Below are positions 14,762-22,833 of a stretch of DNA of 22,833 nt, piece by piece (the stretch's first letter is position 1; each line of letters begins with the position of its first letter). The stretch lies in assembly GCA_035654175.1 (NCBI GenBank), contig DASRXL010000265.1, positions 1-22,833 of the forward strand. Direction: 5' to 3'. The DNA comes from PNC22 sp035654175 (GTDB lineage: Bacteria; Planctomycetota; Phycisphaerae; Phycisphaerales; UBA1924). The position numbers were made by a program, and so were the translations under genes. A model generated the notes under the pieces. It had not been told where the DNA came from and searched no databases. It worked only from the letters and a program-made list of their open reading frames with translations.

Positions 14762-15757
14762 TCAGGCCGTCAGCCGGCTCGCCGCTTCGCGGTACCGGCT
14801 GATCGTGCCCTCCACGACCTCCGCCGGCAGCTCCGGGCCCGGCGGCGTCTTGTTCCACTTGCCGGACTTCACCAGCGTCTCGAGGTATTCGCGCAGGAAC
14901 TGCTTGTCGAAGCTGGTCTGGCTGTGCCCCGGCTCGTACCGGTCGGCCGGCCAGAAGCGGGAGCTGTCCGGCGTCAGCGCCTCGTCAATCAGGATCGGGT
15001 CCTCGCCGGTCGGCTTGCCGTCCTGCCCGAGCGGCAGGCCGAACTCGAATTTCGTGTCGGCGATGATGATGCCCCGTTCCAGGGCGTACGCCGCCGCGGC
15101 GTGGTAGATCGCCAGCGACTTCTCGCGGAGCCACGCCATCAGCTCCGCTCCCGCGGCCTCGGCGGCCTGGTCGAACGTGATGTTCTCGTCGTGCCCCTCC
15201 TCGGCCTTGGTGGCGGGGGTGAAGATCGGCTCGGGCAGGCGGTCGCACTGGCGCAGGCCGGCCCGCAGCCGCACGCCGCAGATCGCCCCGGTCGCCTGGT
15301 AGTCCTTCCACCCGGACCCCTCGACGTAGCCGCGCACGACGCACTCGATCGGCACCACGCGGCAGAGGCGGCCGATCGTGACGCGCCCTTCGAGCAGCTC
15401 GCGCGGGGTGGAGCCCTCGCCGAAGGCGGACGCGGGTATCTCCGCGGCGTCGCTGGAGAGCAGGTGCGTGCGGCACAGGCCGCGAGCCTCGATCCACCGG
15501 AACCAGAACGCCGCGATCTGGGTCAGCAGCCTTCCCTTGCCGGGGATCGGCGTCGGCATCACCACGTCGAACGCGCTTACCCGGTCGCTGGCCACCATGA
15601 GCATCCGGGCCCGCGAGGCCGGATGCCCCGCCGGGCGCGTGGCCTGCGCGGGCAGGACGAAGGTGTCCCGGACCTTTCCGGACCTCGCGCCGGGCAGGCG
15701 CAACGTGGCGCGATAGACGGGTGCGGACGACGCTGGGGTTGCTGCGGTGCTCGTCAT
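14762..15757 (-). CDS. purC: Phosphoribosylaminoimidazole-succinocarboxamide synthase (SAICAR synthetase)
   Basis: 331 residues from the ATG at 15757. It catalyses the ATP-dependent joining of aspartate to CAIR to give SAICAR in purine synthesis, in the cytosol. Recognisable family blocks are GKVRDTF (27-33), ASDRVSAFDVVMPTPIPGKG (56-75), VPIECVVRGYVEGSGWKDY (135-153), LPEPIFTPATKAEEGHDENI (174-193), IIADTKFEFG (231-240) and LIDEALTPDSSRFWP (256-270). The length and the inserts place it with the longer Ade1-like form, about 300 residues, rather than the short form of about 240. Residues 38-50 form a Pro/Arg-rich insert between the first strands. No other pur gene is nearby, so it is an isolated gene. 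It is divergent from the GH10-like gene across 137 bp. Identification is secure. Confidence 0.97.
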   Translation of the reverse strand: MTSTAATPASSAPVYRATLRLPGARSGKVRDTFVLPAQATRPAGHPASRARMLMVASDRVSAFDVVMPTPIPGKGRLLTQIAAFWFRWIEARGLCRTHLLSSDAAEIPASAFGEGSTPRELLEGRVTIGRLCRVVPIECVVRGYVEGSGWKDYQATGAICGVRLRAGLRQCDRLPEPIFTPATKAEEGHDENITFDQAAEAAGAELMAWLREKSLAIYHAAAAYALERGIIIADTKFEFGLPLGQDGKPTGEDPILIDEALTPDSSRFWPADRYEPGHSQTSFDKQFLREYLETLVKSGKWNKTPPGPELPAEVVEGTISRYREAASRLTA

Positions 15758-15894
15758 GGCCGAAGCGTACGGCGTTCGGGGGCTCGCCGCCGCCCTCCCT
15801 CGCGTCCGGCGCGGGCGCTGAAGGCGGAATCGGCGGGCGAAAGGGCTCTCGCCTATTCTCGGAGAAGACGGACGCCCGGAGGAGCCACCGCCCG

Positions 15895-17562
15895 ATGCTG
15901 AGCTTTGTCGTCTTCCAAGGAGAGAGCCCCGGCGCCGGCTTCCCTCTCCGCCACGCCTTCCTGGTGGGGCCCGACGGCATCGGTCTGGGCGTGGATGTCG
16001 CGCTGCGGGACGACGGCCTGATCGTGTGTCAACTGCCCGAGCGGGCGTCCGCCGGGCTTTCCCTCCAGGTCCCGATCGACGAGCTGGCGGGCGCGGGCGG
16101 GGCCTCGGTCTCGCGTCCGCTCGGCACCCTGAGCCTCCGCACCTGCCTCCTGCCTCCGCGGGAGCGTCCGTACCTGCTCAGCCTGGAGCTGGCGCGCCAC
16201 CGGATCATGCTCTTCCTGAACAAGCTCGAGGACTGGGCGCTGTTCGAGCTCGGCCCCGACGACCCGATCATGCTCCAGTTCGAGCGGGCGCGCCAGACGT
16301 TCACCCAGGCGCTCGTGGCCGAGCGGTCGGGCCCCTCGAATTCGACGGCGGGGGGGCACACCAAGGACGCGGACCGCCTCGCGTGGCAGGCGCTCGCGCT
16401 GGCGATCGACGCCGGCGAGCAATTGGCCGTGCGGGACGCGTCCCGCGACATCGGGCCGCGCCTCTCCGGGCAGACCTACGGGGACGCCGTCGAGGCGTAC
16501 GTCCACGCCAGCGGGGAGAGGCCGCCGCCGAACGTTCCCATCATCGTGCAGAACTCGCTGGGCGTGACGCTCCCCGGCAGGCCGGTGATCGGCTGCGAGG
16601 TCTCGCCGGCGAGGTTCAGCGAGGCGCTGCAGCGGTACGTCGCCGCGTCGTGCGATTTCGTGACGCTGCCGATGCGCTGGGTGGACATGGAGCCGAGCGA
16701 GGGCGAGTACAGCTTCGCGGGGACCGACCGGTGGATCGAGTGGGCCGTGCGCAAGGCGCGGCTGCCGGTGTACGCCGGGCCCGTGATCGACTTCCGCCCC
16801 GCGGACGTGCCCGACTGGATCTATATCTGGGAGAACGACTACGAGACTTTGCGCGAGCTGGTGTACGAGCACGTCAAGGCGATCGTGACGCGGTACCGGC
16901 GCACGGTCTCGCGATGGACGGTCGCCTCCGGGCTCCACGTCAACACCAATTTCCGCATGAGCTACGAGCAGATCATGGACCTGACGCGCCTGTGCGTCCT
17001 GCTCGTCAAGAAGCTCCAGCCCACGGCGAAGGTCCAGGTCGAGATCGACCAGCCCTGGGGCGAGCACTACGCCGTCAGCCGGCAATCCATCCCGCCCACG
17101 CTCTACGCCGACACGGTGTCGCAGGCGGGAATCCCGGCCGATGCCTACGCCGTGCGACTGAAGATGGGGATCCCGGAGCGGGGGTGCTCGGCGCGCGACC
17201 TCATGGAGCTCTCGTCCATCCTGGATCGCTACGCGGCCCTGGAGCGGCCCATCATGGTGACGGCCTGCGCCGTGCCCAGCGAGCCGGCCCAGGCGGCGGC
17301 CGACAAGGCGGACCTCGAGCCGGGGTACTGGCGCGAGCGGTGGTCGGAGCGGGTGCAGGCCGCGTGGCTGGCGAACGTCGCCGCGATCGCGCTCGCCAAA
17401 CCCTTCGTCCACGGGCTGTGCTGGGCGGAGCTCGCCGATCCTCCCGGCGCCCCGGCCTCCACCGGTCTGGTGAGCGCGGCGGGAACGCCCAAGCCGGCGC
17501 TCGAGCGCCTCGCGGGCATCCGCACGGCCCTCGCCGAGGCGAGGCCGTGGCCGACGGCCTGA
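15895..17562 (+). CDS. GH10-like TIM-barrel protein lacking both catalytic glutamates
   Basis: 555 residues from the ATG at 15895, with GGAGGAG ten bases upstream; the frame opens earlier (15721), but that part lies over the purC start. No signal peptide is visible. Residues 1-150 form a beta-rich N-terminal domain. Residues about 215-545 follow the GH10 xylanase pattern: FVTLPMRWVDMEPSEGEYSF (255-274, equivalent to the xylanase EPxxGxFxF block), DRWIEWAVRK, then RRTVSRWTVASGLHV (335-349), LQPTAKVQVEID (375-385), DAYAVRLKMG, RPIMVTACAVP (451-461) and FVHGLCWAELAD (504-515). In active GH10 enzymes the fourth strand ends with Asn-Glu (acid/base) and the seventh with Thr-Glu (nucleophile). Here those places read Ser345-Gly346 and Thr456-Ala457. 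It may therefore bind rather than cut a polysaccharide, or have another activity. It is followed 21 bp later by the ComEA-like gene. Confidence 0.8.
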   Translation: MLSFVVFQGESPGAGFPLRHAFLVGPDGIGLGVDVALRDDGLIVCQLPERASAGLSLQVPIDELAGAGGASVSRPLGTLSLRTCLLPPRERPYLLSLELARHRIMLFLNKLEDWALFELGPDDPIMLQFERARQTFTQALVAERSGPSNSTAGGHTKDADRLAWQALALAIDAGEQLAVRDASRDIGPRLSGQTYGDAVEAYVHASGERPPPNVPIIVQNSLGVTLPGRPVIGCEVSPARFSEALQRYVAASCDFVTLPMRWVDMEPSEGEYSFAGTDRWIEWAVRKARLPVYAGPVIDFRPADVPDWIYIWENDYETLRELVYEHVKAIVTRYRRTVSRWTVASGLHVNTNFRMSYEQIMDLTRLCVLLVKKLQPTAKVQVEIDQPWGEHYAVSRQSIPPTLYADTVSQAGIPADAYAVRLKMGIPERGCSARDLMELSSILDRYAALERPIMVTACAVPSEPAQAAADKADLEPGYWRERWSERVQAAWLANVAAIALAKPFVHGLCWAELADPPGAPASTGLVSAAGTPKPALERLAGIRTALAEARPWPTA

Positions 17563-17583
17563 GAGGCGAGAAGGAGAGGGGCA

Positions 17584-18024
17584 ATGGCTGCAGCGCAGGA
17601 TGACCACAGGCGGCTGCCGGACGGCGCGCGGTGGGTCGCGGTCGGGGTGCTGGGGCTGGCAGGGCTGGTGGGAGTGATCCGCGCGTGGGTCTCCGCTCCC
17701 GGCGCGATGCTGCCGGCGCATGCAACGCCGACCGGCGCGACGGAAGTCGCCGCCGCCGTCAACGCCGAGCGCGGCGCCGAGGCGGCTCCGGCGCCAGCCG
17801 AGAGCGCGGAGCCGCCCGGCTCGATTGCGCGCCGGATCAATGTGAACACGGCGTCCGCCTCGGAGCTGGACCTGTTGCCGGGAATCGGCCCGGCCCTCGC
17901 CGGGCGCATCATCGCCGACCGCGAGGCCAACGGCCCGTTCCGCACCCTCGACGACCTCGACCGGGTCTCGGGGATCGGCCCCAAGACGGTCGCGAAGCTC
18001 GCGCCCTACGCGTCGGCGGAGTGA
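17584..18024 (+). CDS. ComEA-like helix-hairpin-helix protein, membrane-anchored
   Basis: 146 residues from the ATG at 17584, with GGAG seven bases upstream. A short polar N-terminus is followed by one membrane helix (about 15-36) and an Ala/Pro/Glu-rich linker (about 40-80). The C-terminal domain begins INVNTASASELDLLPGIGP and carries two helix-hairpin-helix motifs, LPGIGPALAGRI (98-109) and VSGIGPKTVAKL (128-139), exactly the ComEA pattern. ComEA-type proteins bind double-stranded DNA outside the inner membrane during natural transformation, and the anchor and HhH domain fit that role. No comEC or pilus gene is in the window, so competence is not demonstrated. It sits between the GH10-like gene and mfd, 41 bp before mfd, all on the plus strand. 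Family assignment is firm; the biological role is inferred. Confidence 0.9.
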   Translation: MAAAQDDHRRLPDGARWVAVGVLGLAGLVGVIRAWVSAPGAMLPAHATPTGATEVAAAVNAERGAEAAPAPAESAEPPGSIARRINVNTASASELDLLPGIGPALAGRIIADREANGPFRTLDDLDRVSGIGPKTVAKLAPYASAE

Positions 18025-18065
18025 ACCCGGGCGGGCGCTACGATCCCCCGTTCACAAGGCCACGC

Positions 18066-21000
18066 ATGAACGACCTCGCGCCCCCTGCCTGGCTTGCGGC
18101 CATGGCGTCGGACGAAGCCGTCGCCGGGCTCGCGCGCGCGCTCGCCGAGGGGCGTCGGTGCGTCGCGACGGGCGCGGTCGGTTCGTCCACCGCGGTGCTC
18201 GCGGGCCTGCTCGCCCGGAGCCTGGCCCGGCCGATCGTGCTCGTGGTGGCCCACATCGACGACGCCGACGACGCGCTCGAGGAGCTGCAGGGGCTGGGGA
18301 TGCCCGCCATCCGGCTGCCCGCGCTCGAGGTGCTCCCCGGCGAGACGGATGTGGCGCTCGACCTCTTCGCCGAGCGGATCGCGGTGCAGCGCCAGGCGCT
18401 CGGGCTCCGGGACGCCCCGGCGGGCGGCGCGCCCGTGGTGATCGCGCCCGTGCAGGCCCTCATGCAGGGCGTGCCCGTCCCGGATCGCCTTGCGGACCTC
18501 GCCAGGACCGTGCGCGTGGGCGGGCGGCACCGCCTGACGGACCTCGCGGCGTGGCTCACGGGCGCGGGCTACTCGCGCGTCGACGCCATCGAGGAGCCGG
18601 GCGACTTCGCGGTCCGCGGGGGGATCCTCGACATCTTCCCGCCGGGCGGCACGGCGCAGGCGCCCGTGCGGCTCGACTTCTTCGGCGACGAGATCGAGCG
18701 CATCAACGAGATCGATCTCGAGACGATGGGCTCCGACCGGCGCATCGACTCGGTCGAGCTCATCGCCTCGCGCATCGACGCCGTGCGCGACGAACGCGCG
18801 ACGATCAACTTCCTCGAGCTGCTCCCCACCGACGCGTGCGCGCTGCTGGCCGAGACGCTGGAGGTGGTGGAGCAGGCCCGCGGATACTACGAGCGGGCGA
18901 CGGACTCGCGCGGGCTGTACGGGCCGCCCGCGGTGCTCAAGCTCCTGGAGTCGCGATTCGCCGGCTTCGCCGAGGTGAACCAGTTCTCCGCCGGGGCCAG
19001 CGGCGCGGACGTGCGGATCGACCTGCCGGTCTCCCCGCTCCCGGAGTTCTCGCGCGAGCTCGGCCAGGCGGTGGGGGAGCTCGCGGAGCTGAGCGCCGGC
19101 GGACGGGTGGTCGTGGCGTGCCAGAAGGAGGCCGAGACGCAGCGCCTGCGCGAGCTGCTCGCCGAGCATGCGCCCGGCGCGGCCACCGTCGCGGCGCAGC
19201 TCGCCTACATCCATCGGGGATTCATCTGGCGGTCCGAGGGGGCCGACGCCCTCGCGCTCGTGCCCTACCACGAGCTGCTGCACCGGGTGGAAGCCCGGCG
19301 CGGCGCCGCCTCGCGCCGGCTCCGCGCCGGACGCGCGATGGACACCTTCCTCGACCTCTCCGTCGGCGATTACGTCGTGCACGCGGATCACGGCATCGCG
19401 GTCTTCACCGGCCTCAAGCTGATGAAGCCCAAGCCGCTGCCGGGCAAGCTCGCGCCGCGCAGCCCCGAGCCCGAGGAGTATCTCGTCCTCGAGTTCGCCG
19501 GCAAGAGCAGGTACTACGTGCCCGCGACCACGATTGACCAGGTGCAGAAATACGTCGGCGGCTTCCACGGCAAGCCGCCGCTCTCGACCATCGGCGGGCA
19601 GAAATGGAAGGCCCAGAAGGAGCGCGTCGCGGAGGGCGTGCGCGACCTCGCGGCGGAGATGCTGCGCGTCCGGGCGGCGCGCGAGAGCATGCCCGGCGTT
19701 CGCTACCCCGCCGACACCGCTTGGCAGCGCGAGTTCGAGGCCGAGTTCCCCTTCGAGGAGACCGAGGACCAGCTCGCCGCCCTCGCCGAGATCAAGAAGG
19801 ACATGTCCTCCGAGCGGCCGATGGACCGGCTGATCTGCGGCGACGTCGGCTTCGGCAAGACGGAGCTGGCCATCCGCGCCGCCTTCAAGGCGTGCGAATT
19901 CGGCAAGCAGATCGCCGTGCTCGTGCCCACCACCGTGCTCGCCGAGCAGCACGAGCGCACCTTCCGCTCCCGCTTTGCCGACTACCCCTTCCGCGTCGCG
20001 AGCATCTCCCGCTTCAAGACCCAGAAGGAGGCCAACGACACGCTCGCCGCCCTGCGCCGGGGGCAGATCGACGTGATCATCGGCACGCACCGGCTGCTCT
20101 CGAACGACGTGAAGTTCGCCGACCTGGGCCTGGTGATCGTGGACGAGGAGCAGCGGTTCGGGGTCGAGCACAAGGAGAAGCTGCTCCGGCTCCGCCTGAC
20201 CGTGGATGTGCTCACGCTCAGCGCCACTCCCATCCCGCGCACGCTCCACATGTCGATGCTCGGCCTGCGCGACATCTCCAGCCTCACCACGCCGCCGCTG
20301 GAGCGCCGCGCGATTGTGACGGAGGTAATCCCCTACAACGGCCGGCGCATCGCCCAGGCGATCGCCCGCGAGCTCTCGCGCGGCGGGCAGATCTACTTCG
20401 TGCACAATCGCGTGCACAACATCAAGAGCATCGCCGACGAGGTGCGCAAGCTCGCGCCCGACGCCCGCATCGTGATCGGCCACGGGCAGATGGCGCCCAA
20501 CGAGCTCGAGGAGGTGATGCTCACGTTCATGCGCCGGCAGGCGGACATCCTCGTCTCGACCACCATCATCGAGTCCGGCATCGACATCCCGACCGCGAAC
20601 ACGATGATCATCAACGACGCGGACCGCTTCGGCCTGGCCGACCTGCACCAGCTGCGCGGGCGCGTCGGCCGCTCCAAGCACCGCGCCTATTGCTACATGC
20701 TGCTCCCGATCGATCGCCCCGTAAAGGAGGCGGCGCAGAAGCGACTCAAGGCGATCGAGCAGTACTCCATGCTCGGCGCCGGCTTCAAGATCGCCATGCG
20801 CGACCTCGAGATCCGCGGCGCGGGCAACATCCTCGGGCCCGAGCAGTCGGGCCATATCGCGGCCGTCGGCTACGACATGTATTGCCGCCTGCTGGAGGAG
20901 GCCGTGCACCAGCTCAAGCACGACCGGCCGCCCGAGCAGCCCAGCGCGACGCAGGTCGATATCGGCCTCGCCGGCGTGCTGCCCAAGGCGTACATCCCCA

Positions 21001-21434
21001 GCGACCAGCGCCGGCTGGAGGCGTACCGCCGCCTGGCGACAGCCCGCAATCCGGAGGAGCTCGAGAGCGTGCGCGGGGACCTCATCGAGGCGTATGGGCC
21101 GATCCCCAAGCAAGCCCAGCGCCTGCTCGATCTTGCCGAACTGCGAATCGCCGCGGCCGGCCTGGGGGTGAAGACGCTCACCGTCCGCGAGAAGGACGTT
21201 GTCTTCCGCTGCCCCGATCCCGCGCCGATTCTCGAGCGCCTGCGCGAGGCCAAAGGGCAGGTCACCGCCCTGGCTCCCAAGAGCCACGACACCATGCACG
21301 AGGTCTACTACCGGCCGCCCGAGCAGTACCTGGAGCCCGAAACGCTCGGCAACGTGCTCCGCCGACGGCTCGCCGGTGCCGCGACCGTCGGAACTCTCGA
21401 GTCTCGCTCGGCTCCGCTCCCTACCCGACGATAG
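18066..21434 (+). CDS. mfd: Transcription-repair coupling factor
   Basis: 1122 residues from the ATG at 18066, the usual Mfd size. It removes RNA polymerase stalled at DNA lesions and recruits UvrA for nucleotide excision repair. The N-terminal UvrB-like region includes LPALEVLPGE and EEPGDFAVRGGILDIFPPGG. The polymerase-interacting CarD-like domain starts near residue 426 (DTFLDLSVGDYVVHADHGIA). The translocase part has Walker A GDVGFGKT (592-599), LVPTTVLAEQH, the DEEQ box (693-696, followed by RFGVEHKEKL), SATPIPRT (719-726), STTIIESGIDIPTANTMII and QLRGRVGRS (862-870). The C-terminal D7 domain includes VLPKAYIPSDQRRLEAYRRL. All motor motifs appear intact. The start has only a weak AAGG upstream. 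It lies 41 bp after the ComEA-like gene and 51 bp from the convergent HEAT-like gene. Confidence 0.98.
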   Translation: MNDLAPPAWLAAMASDEAVAGLARALAEGRRCVATGAVGSSTAVLAGLLARSLARPIVLVVAHIDDADDALEELQGLGMPAIRLPALEVLPGETDVALDLFAERIAVQRQALGLRDAPAGGAPVVIAPVQALMQGVPVPDRLADLARTVRVGGRHRLTDLAAWLTGAGYSRVDAIEEPGDFAVRGGILDIFPPGGTAQAPVRLDFFGDEIERINEIDLETMGSDRRIDSVELIASRIDAVRDERATINFLELLPTDACALLAETLEVVEQARGYYERATDSRGLYGPPAVLKLLESRFAGFAEVNQFSAGASGADVRIDLPVSPLPEFSRELGQAVGELAELSAGGRVVVACQKEAETQRLRELLAEHAPGAATVAAQLAYIHRGFIWRSEGADALALVPYHELLHRVEARRGAASRRLRAGRAMDTFLDLSVGDYVVHADHGIAVFTGLKLMKPKPLPGKLAPRSPEPEEYLVLEFAGKSRYYVPATTIDQVQKYVGGFHGKPPLSTIGGQKWKAQKERVAEGVRDLAAEMLRVRAARESMPGVRYPADTAWQREFEAEFPFEETEDQLAALAEIKKDMSSERPMDRLICGDVGFGKTELAIRAAFKACEFGKQIAVLVPTTVLAEQHERTFRSRFADYPFRVASISRFKTQKEANDTLAALRRGQIDVIIGTHRLLSNDVKFADLGLVIVDEEQRFGVEHKEKLLRLRLTVDVLTLSATPIPRTLHMSMLGLRDISSLTTPPLERRAIVTEVIPYNGRRIAQAIARELSRGGQIYFVHNRVHNIKSIADEVRKLAPDARIVIGHGQMAPNELEEVMLTFMRRQADILVSTTIIESGIDIPTANTMIINDADRFGLADLHQLRGRVGRSKHRAYCYMLLPIDRPVKEAAQKRLKAIEQYSMLGAGFKIAMRDLEIRGAGNILGPEQSGHIAAVGYDMYCRLLEEAVHQLKHDRPPEQPSATQVDIGLAGVLPKAYIPSDQRRLEAYRRLATARNPEELESVRGDLIEAYGPIPKQAQRLLDLAELRIAAAGLGVKTLTVREKDVVFRCPDPAPILERLREAKGQVTALAPKSHDTMHEVYYRPPEQYLEPETLGNVLRRRLAGAATVGTLESRSAPLPTRR

Positions 21435-21485
21435 CGCCTCTCCGCGGAACTCCTCCGCGCTCGATACGATGGTGGCTTAGGAACA

Positions 21486-22833
21486 CTACGGTCCACATGT
21501 GCGGGCGAGCACCGTCTTTGCGAGGTCCCGAACACGTTGGCTCTGCGCTCGATCGAGCACGCGCCGCGCTGCATTGCATGCGGGAGCGTCTCCTGGCGCG
21601 CCGTATGAAGCGATGATCTCGAGTGCACGCTCCTGGACAAGTTCGCTGTCCGTCTCCTCGAGCACCTCGATCGCCAATGGGTACGCCCGCTCGCCTGCTA
21701 TCTGCGCGACCGCCTTCAGTGCACCATACACAACGCCCTCGGGGTCGCTCTCCCGCACCATTTGCTCGAGTTCCGGCACTGCTCCCGACGCCGCTTCGCC
21801 GATCGCGCCGAGTGCCAAGGCGGCGGTCGCCCGCACCCGGTCATTGTCATGGTCCAGCCGTTCGCGCAGTCGCTCGAATTCCACTGACGCCCTTGGGCCT
21901 ATCTGAACCAGAATCTTGTGATACGACGCCATTGCCTCGTCGTCTTTCCAATTGACGCGCACGAGTTCATGCAAGGTCTCGTCGGTGATGGAGTCCAAGT
22001 TCCGCAGCGCCTTCAGCCCAAGATCTTGGTCCGGGTGCTCACGAAGCGCCTTCACGATCCCTGGCCCGAGTCGACCGTCGAGGTTGTGCAGCGAAAGCGG
22101 ATAGTTAAGCCGGTGCAGCACCGCTGCTTGCCCCTCCTTTGTCCTGAGCGCCTCTTCGAAAACGGTCGTGGCCCGAGAATCTCCATCACTCCTCCAGAAC
22201 ATCCTCGCCGCATTGAGGCGGACACTTAGGGAAGGATCTTCCAACAGTCGTTGTCTGCGCTCCGCAGTGACCACCGTCTCCCATCGCGTTGGTGCTGTCG
22301 CGTGCATTACTTCGAGCAATTCGACGAAACGCGATCGGACTTCTGCCGACTGAGAATCAAGGAAGCGGCCCAACACCTGTGCGACCACTTGGTCATCGTT
22401 CACGGTCGCGAGCAATCCCTTGTCTGCAAGCAAGAGCGCAGGATAGGTTGGATGCGGAGACGCCAGGATGCGTGCGCAGAGCATGGCATACGCGCGCTGT
22501 GTCGGCGAAGGGGCTAGCCACGTGGGGAAGCGAGAGTGTCCGATTGACACTCGCTCGTGCAGTTCGTTCAGAGCCGGCTCGGAGTAGAGGTACTCCGACA
22601 GAACAAACAGGACACCGTTCGGCATGCACCTCTCAAGATTCCCTAGATGCTGACGCAGCCCGAGCGCGAACACGAGAGGCCAGCCCACCAGGAACAGCCC
22701 GAAAAGAACCGCACGCCGTTCGCGCCGTAGCGTGCCTCGAACCGCGTGCGACTGTCCGCACTCGGGGCAGCGAGACGCCGCCGCAGACTTCGGGTAGCCA
22801 CAGCTGCCACACTCGCCTACGTCGAGCCTCGCC
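21486..22833 (-). CDS. Zinc-ribbon, single-TM, HEAT-like repeat protein (5' end outside window)
   Basis: The frame is open from the right edge to a TAG at 21486-21488, giving 448 visible residues. A GTG at 22688 could start a shorter form, but the in-frame sequence upstream is clearly coding. It holds a zinc ribbon CGSC ... CPEC (visible residues 8-11 and 22-25), followed by a basic stretch and a membrane helix (about 41-59, AVLFGLFLVGWPLVFALGL). The rest, from about residue 150 on, is made of HEAT/armadillo-like helical pairs such as RVRATAALALGAIGEA and GVVYGALKAVAQIAGERAY. The same kind of zinc ribbon in front of a membrane helix is common in Planctomycetota. The GC content is visibly lower than in the rest of the window, and the codon choice is less biased. 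It is probably a membrane-bound protein-interaction scaffold of unknown function. Confidence 0.82.
   Translation of the reverse strand, partial: ARLDVGECGSCGYPKSAAASRCPECGQSHAVRGTLRRERRAVLFGLFLVGWPLVFALGLRQHLGNLERCMPNGVLFVLSEYLYSEPALNELHERVSIGHSRFPTWLAPSPTQRAYAMLCARILASPHPTYPALLLADKGLLATVNDDQVVAQVLGRFLDSQSAEVRSRFVELLEVMHATAPTRWETVVTAERRQRLLEDPSLSVRLNAARMFWRSDGDSRATTVFEEALRTKEGQAAVLHRLNYPLSLHNLDGRLGPGIVKALREHPDQDLGLKALRNLDSITDETLHELVRVNWKDDEAMASYHKILVQIGPRASVEFERLRERLDHDNDRVRATAALALGAIGEAASGAVPELEQMVRESDPEGVVYGALKAVAQIAGERAYPLAIEVLEETDSELVQERALEIIASYGAPGDAPACNAARRVLDRAQSQRVRDLAKTVLARTCGP

Noticed and set aside
13073..15901. A 942-codon plus-strand open frame
   Set aside because: It overlaps the TPR-like gene in another frame and purC in antisense, both of which have convincing proteins.
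15853..17721. A 622-codon minus-strand open frame
   Set aside because: It is antisense to the GH10-like gene, whose conserved barrel blocks support the plus strand.
18006..21299. A 1097-codon minus-strand open frame
   Set aside because: It lies antisense to mfd, whose motor motifs are all intact on the plus strand. The antisense protein has no motif and an Arg/Ala/Leu/His-biased composition.
1..22833. CRISPR arrays, insertion sequences, attachment sites or a phage region
   Set aside because: No regularly spaced repeats, transposase or integrase motifs or terminal inverted repeats were seen. The tRNA-Leu gene has no integrase nearby, and I noticed no duplicated 3' end of it.

Overview
The window is about 22.8 kb of very GC-rich bacterial DNA with dense, mostly short-spaced genes. 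It looks like Planctomycetota, most likely a Phycisphaerae-type genome. This rests on several clues: an N-terminal zinc ribbon followed by a membrane helix and HEAT-like repeats, a secreted protein with a CX4CH haem-like motif, and a lone SAICAR synthase of the Ade1-like type. Few starts have strong Shine-Dalgarno sites, and GTG starts are common. The lineage is an inference; there is no rRNA in the window.

Left part (1-3159). A lipoprotein gene runs off the left edge. Upstream of it, on the same minus strand, lie a secreted Sm-like/TPR-like protein with CX4CH and a tRNA-Leu(GAG) that has a plausible promoter. A small YbjN-like plus-strand gene then converges, with overlapping stop codons, on a 99-residue single-helix membrane protein.

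Central part (3189-14729). This is the most distinctive region. A minus-strand ABC-2 type permease is divergent, across a 342-bp spacer, from a tightly packed plus-strand set of six genes. The six are a 7-TM + SPFH protein, an HflC-like SPFH protein, an HflK-like SPFH protein with a long C-terminal extension, an ABC ATPase with a disordered tail, a large ABC-2 permease with a roughly 230-residue soluble insert, and a membrane-anchored TPR-like protein. Two of the junctions are 4-base GTGA overlaps. The arrangement suggests a membrane complex in which an SPFH scaffold is built together with an ABC exporter. No FtsH protease gene, the classical HflKC partner, is present in the window.

Right part (14762-22833). 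purC (minus) is divergent from a GH10-like TIM-barrel protein that appears to lack both catalytic glutamates. A ComEA-like helix-hairpin-helix protein and the transcription-repair coupling factor gene mfd follow in the same direction. The last gene is a minus-strand zinc-ribbon/TM/HEAT-like protein cut by the right edge, with visibly lower GC than the rest.

The high GC creates very long spurious antisense frames (up to about 1500 codons). These were rejected wherever a recognisable protein lies on the other strand.
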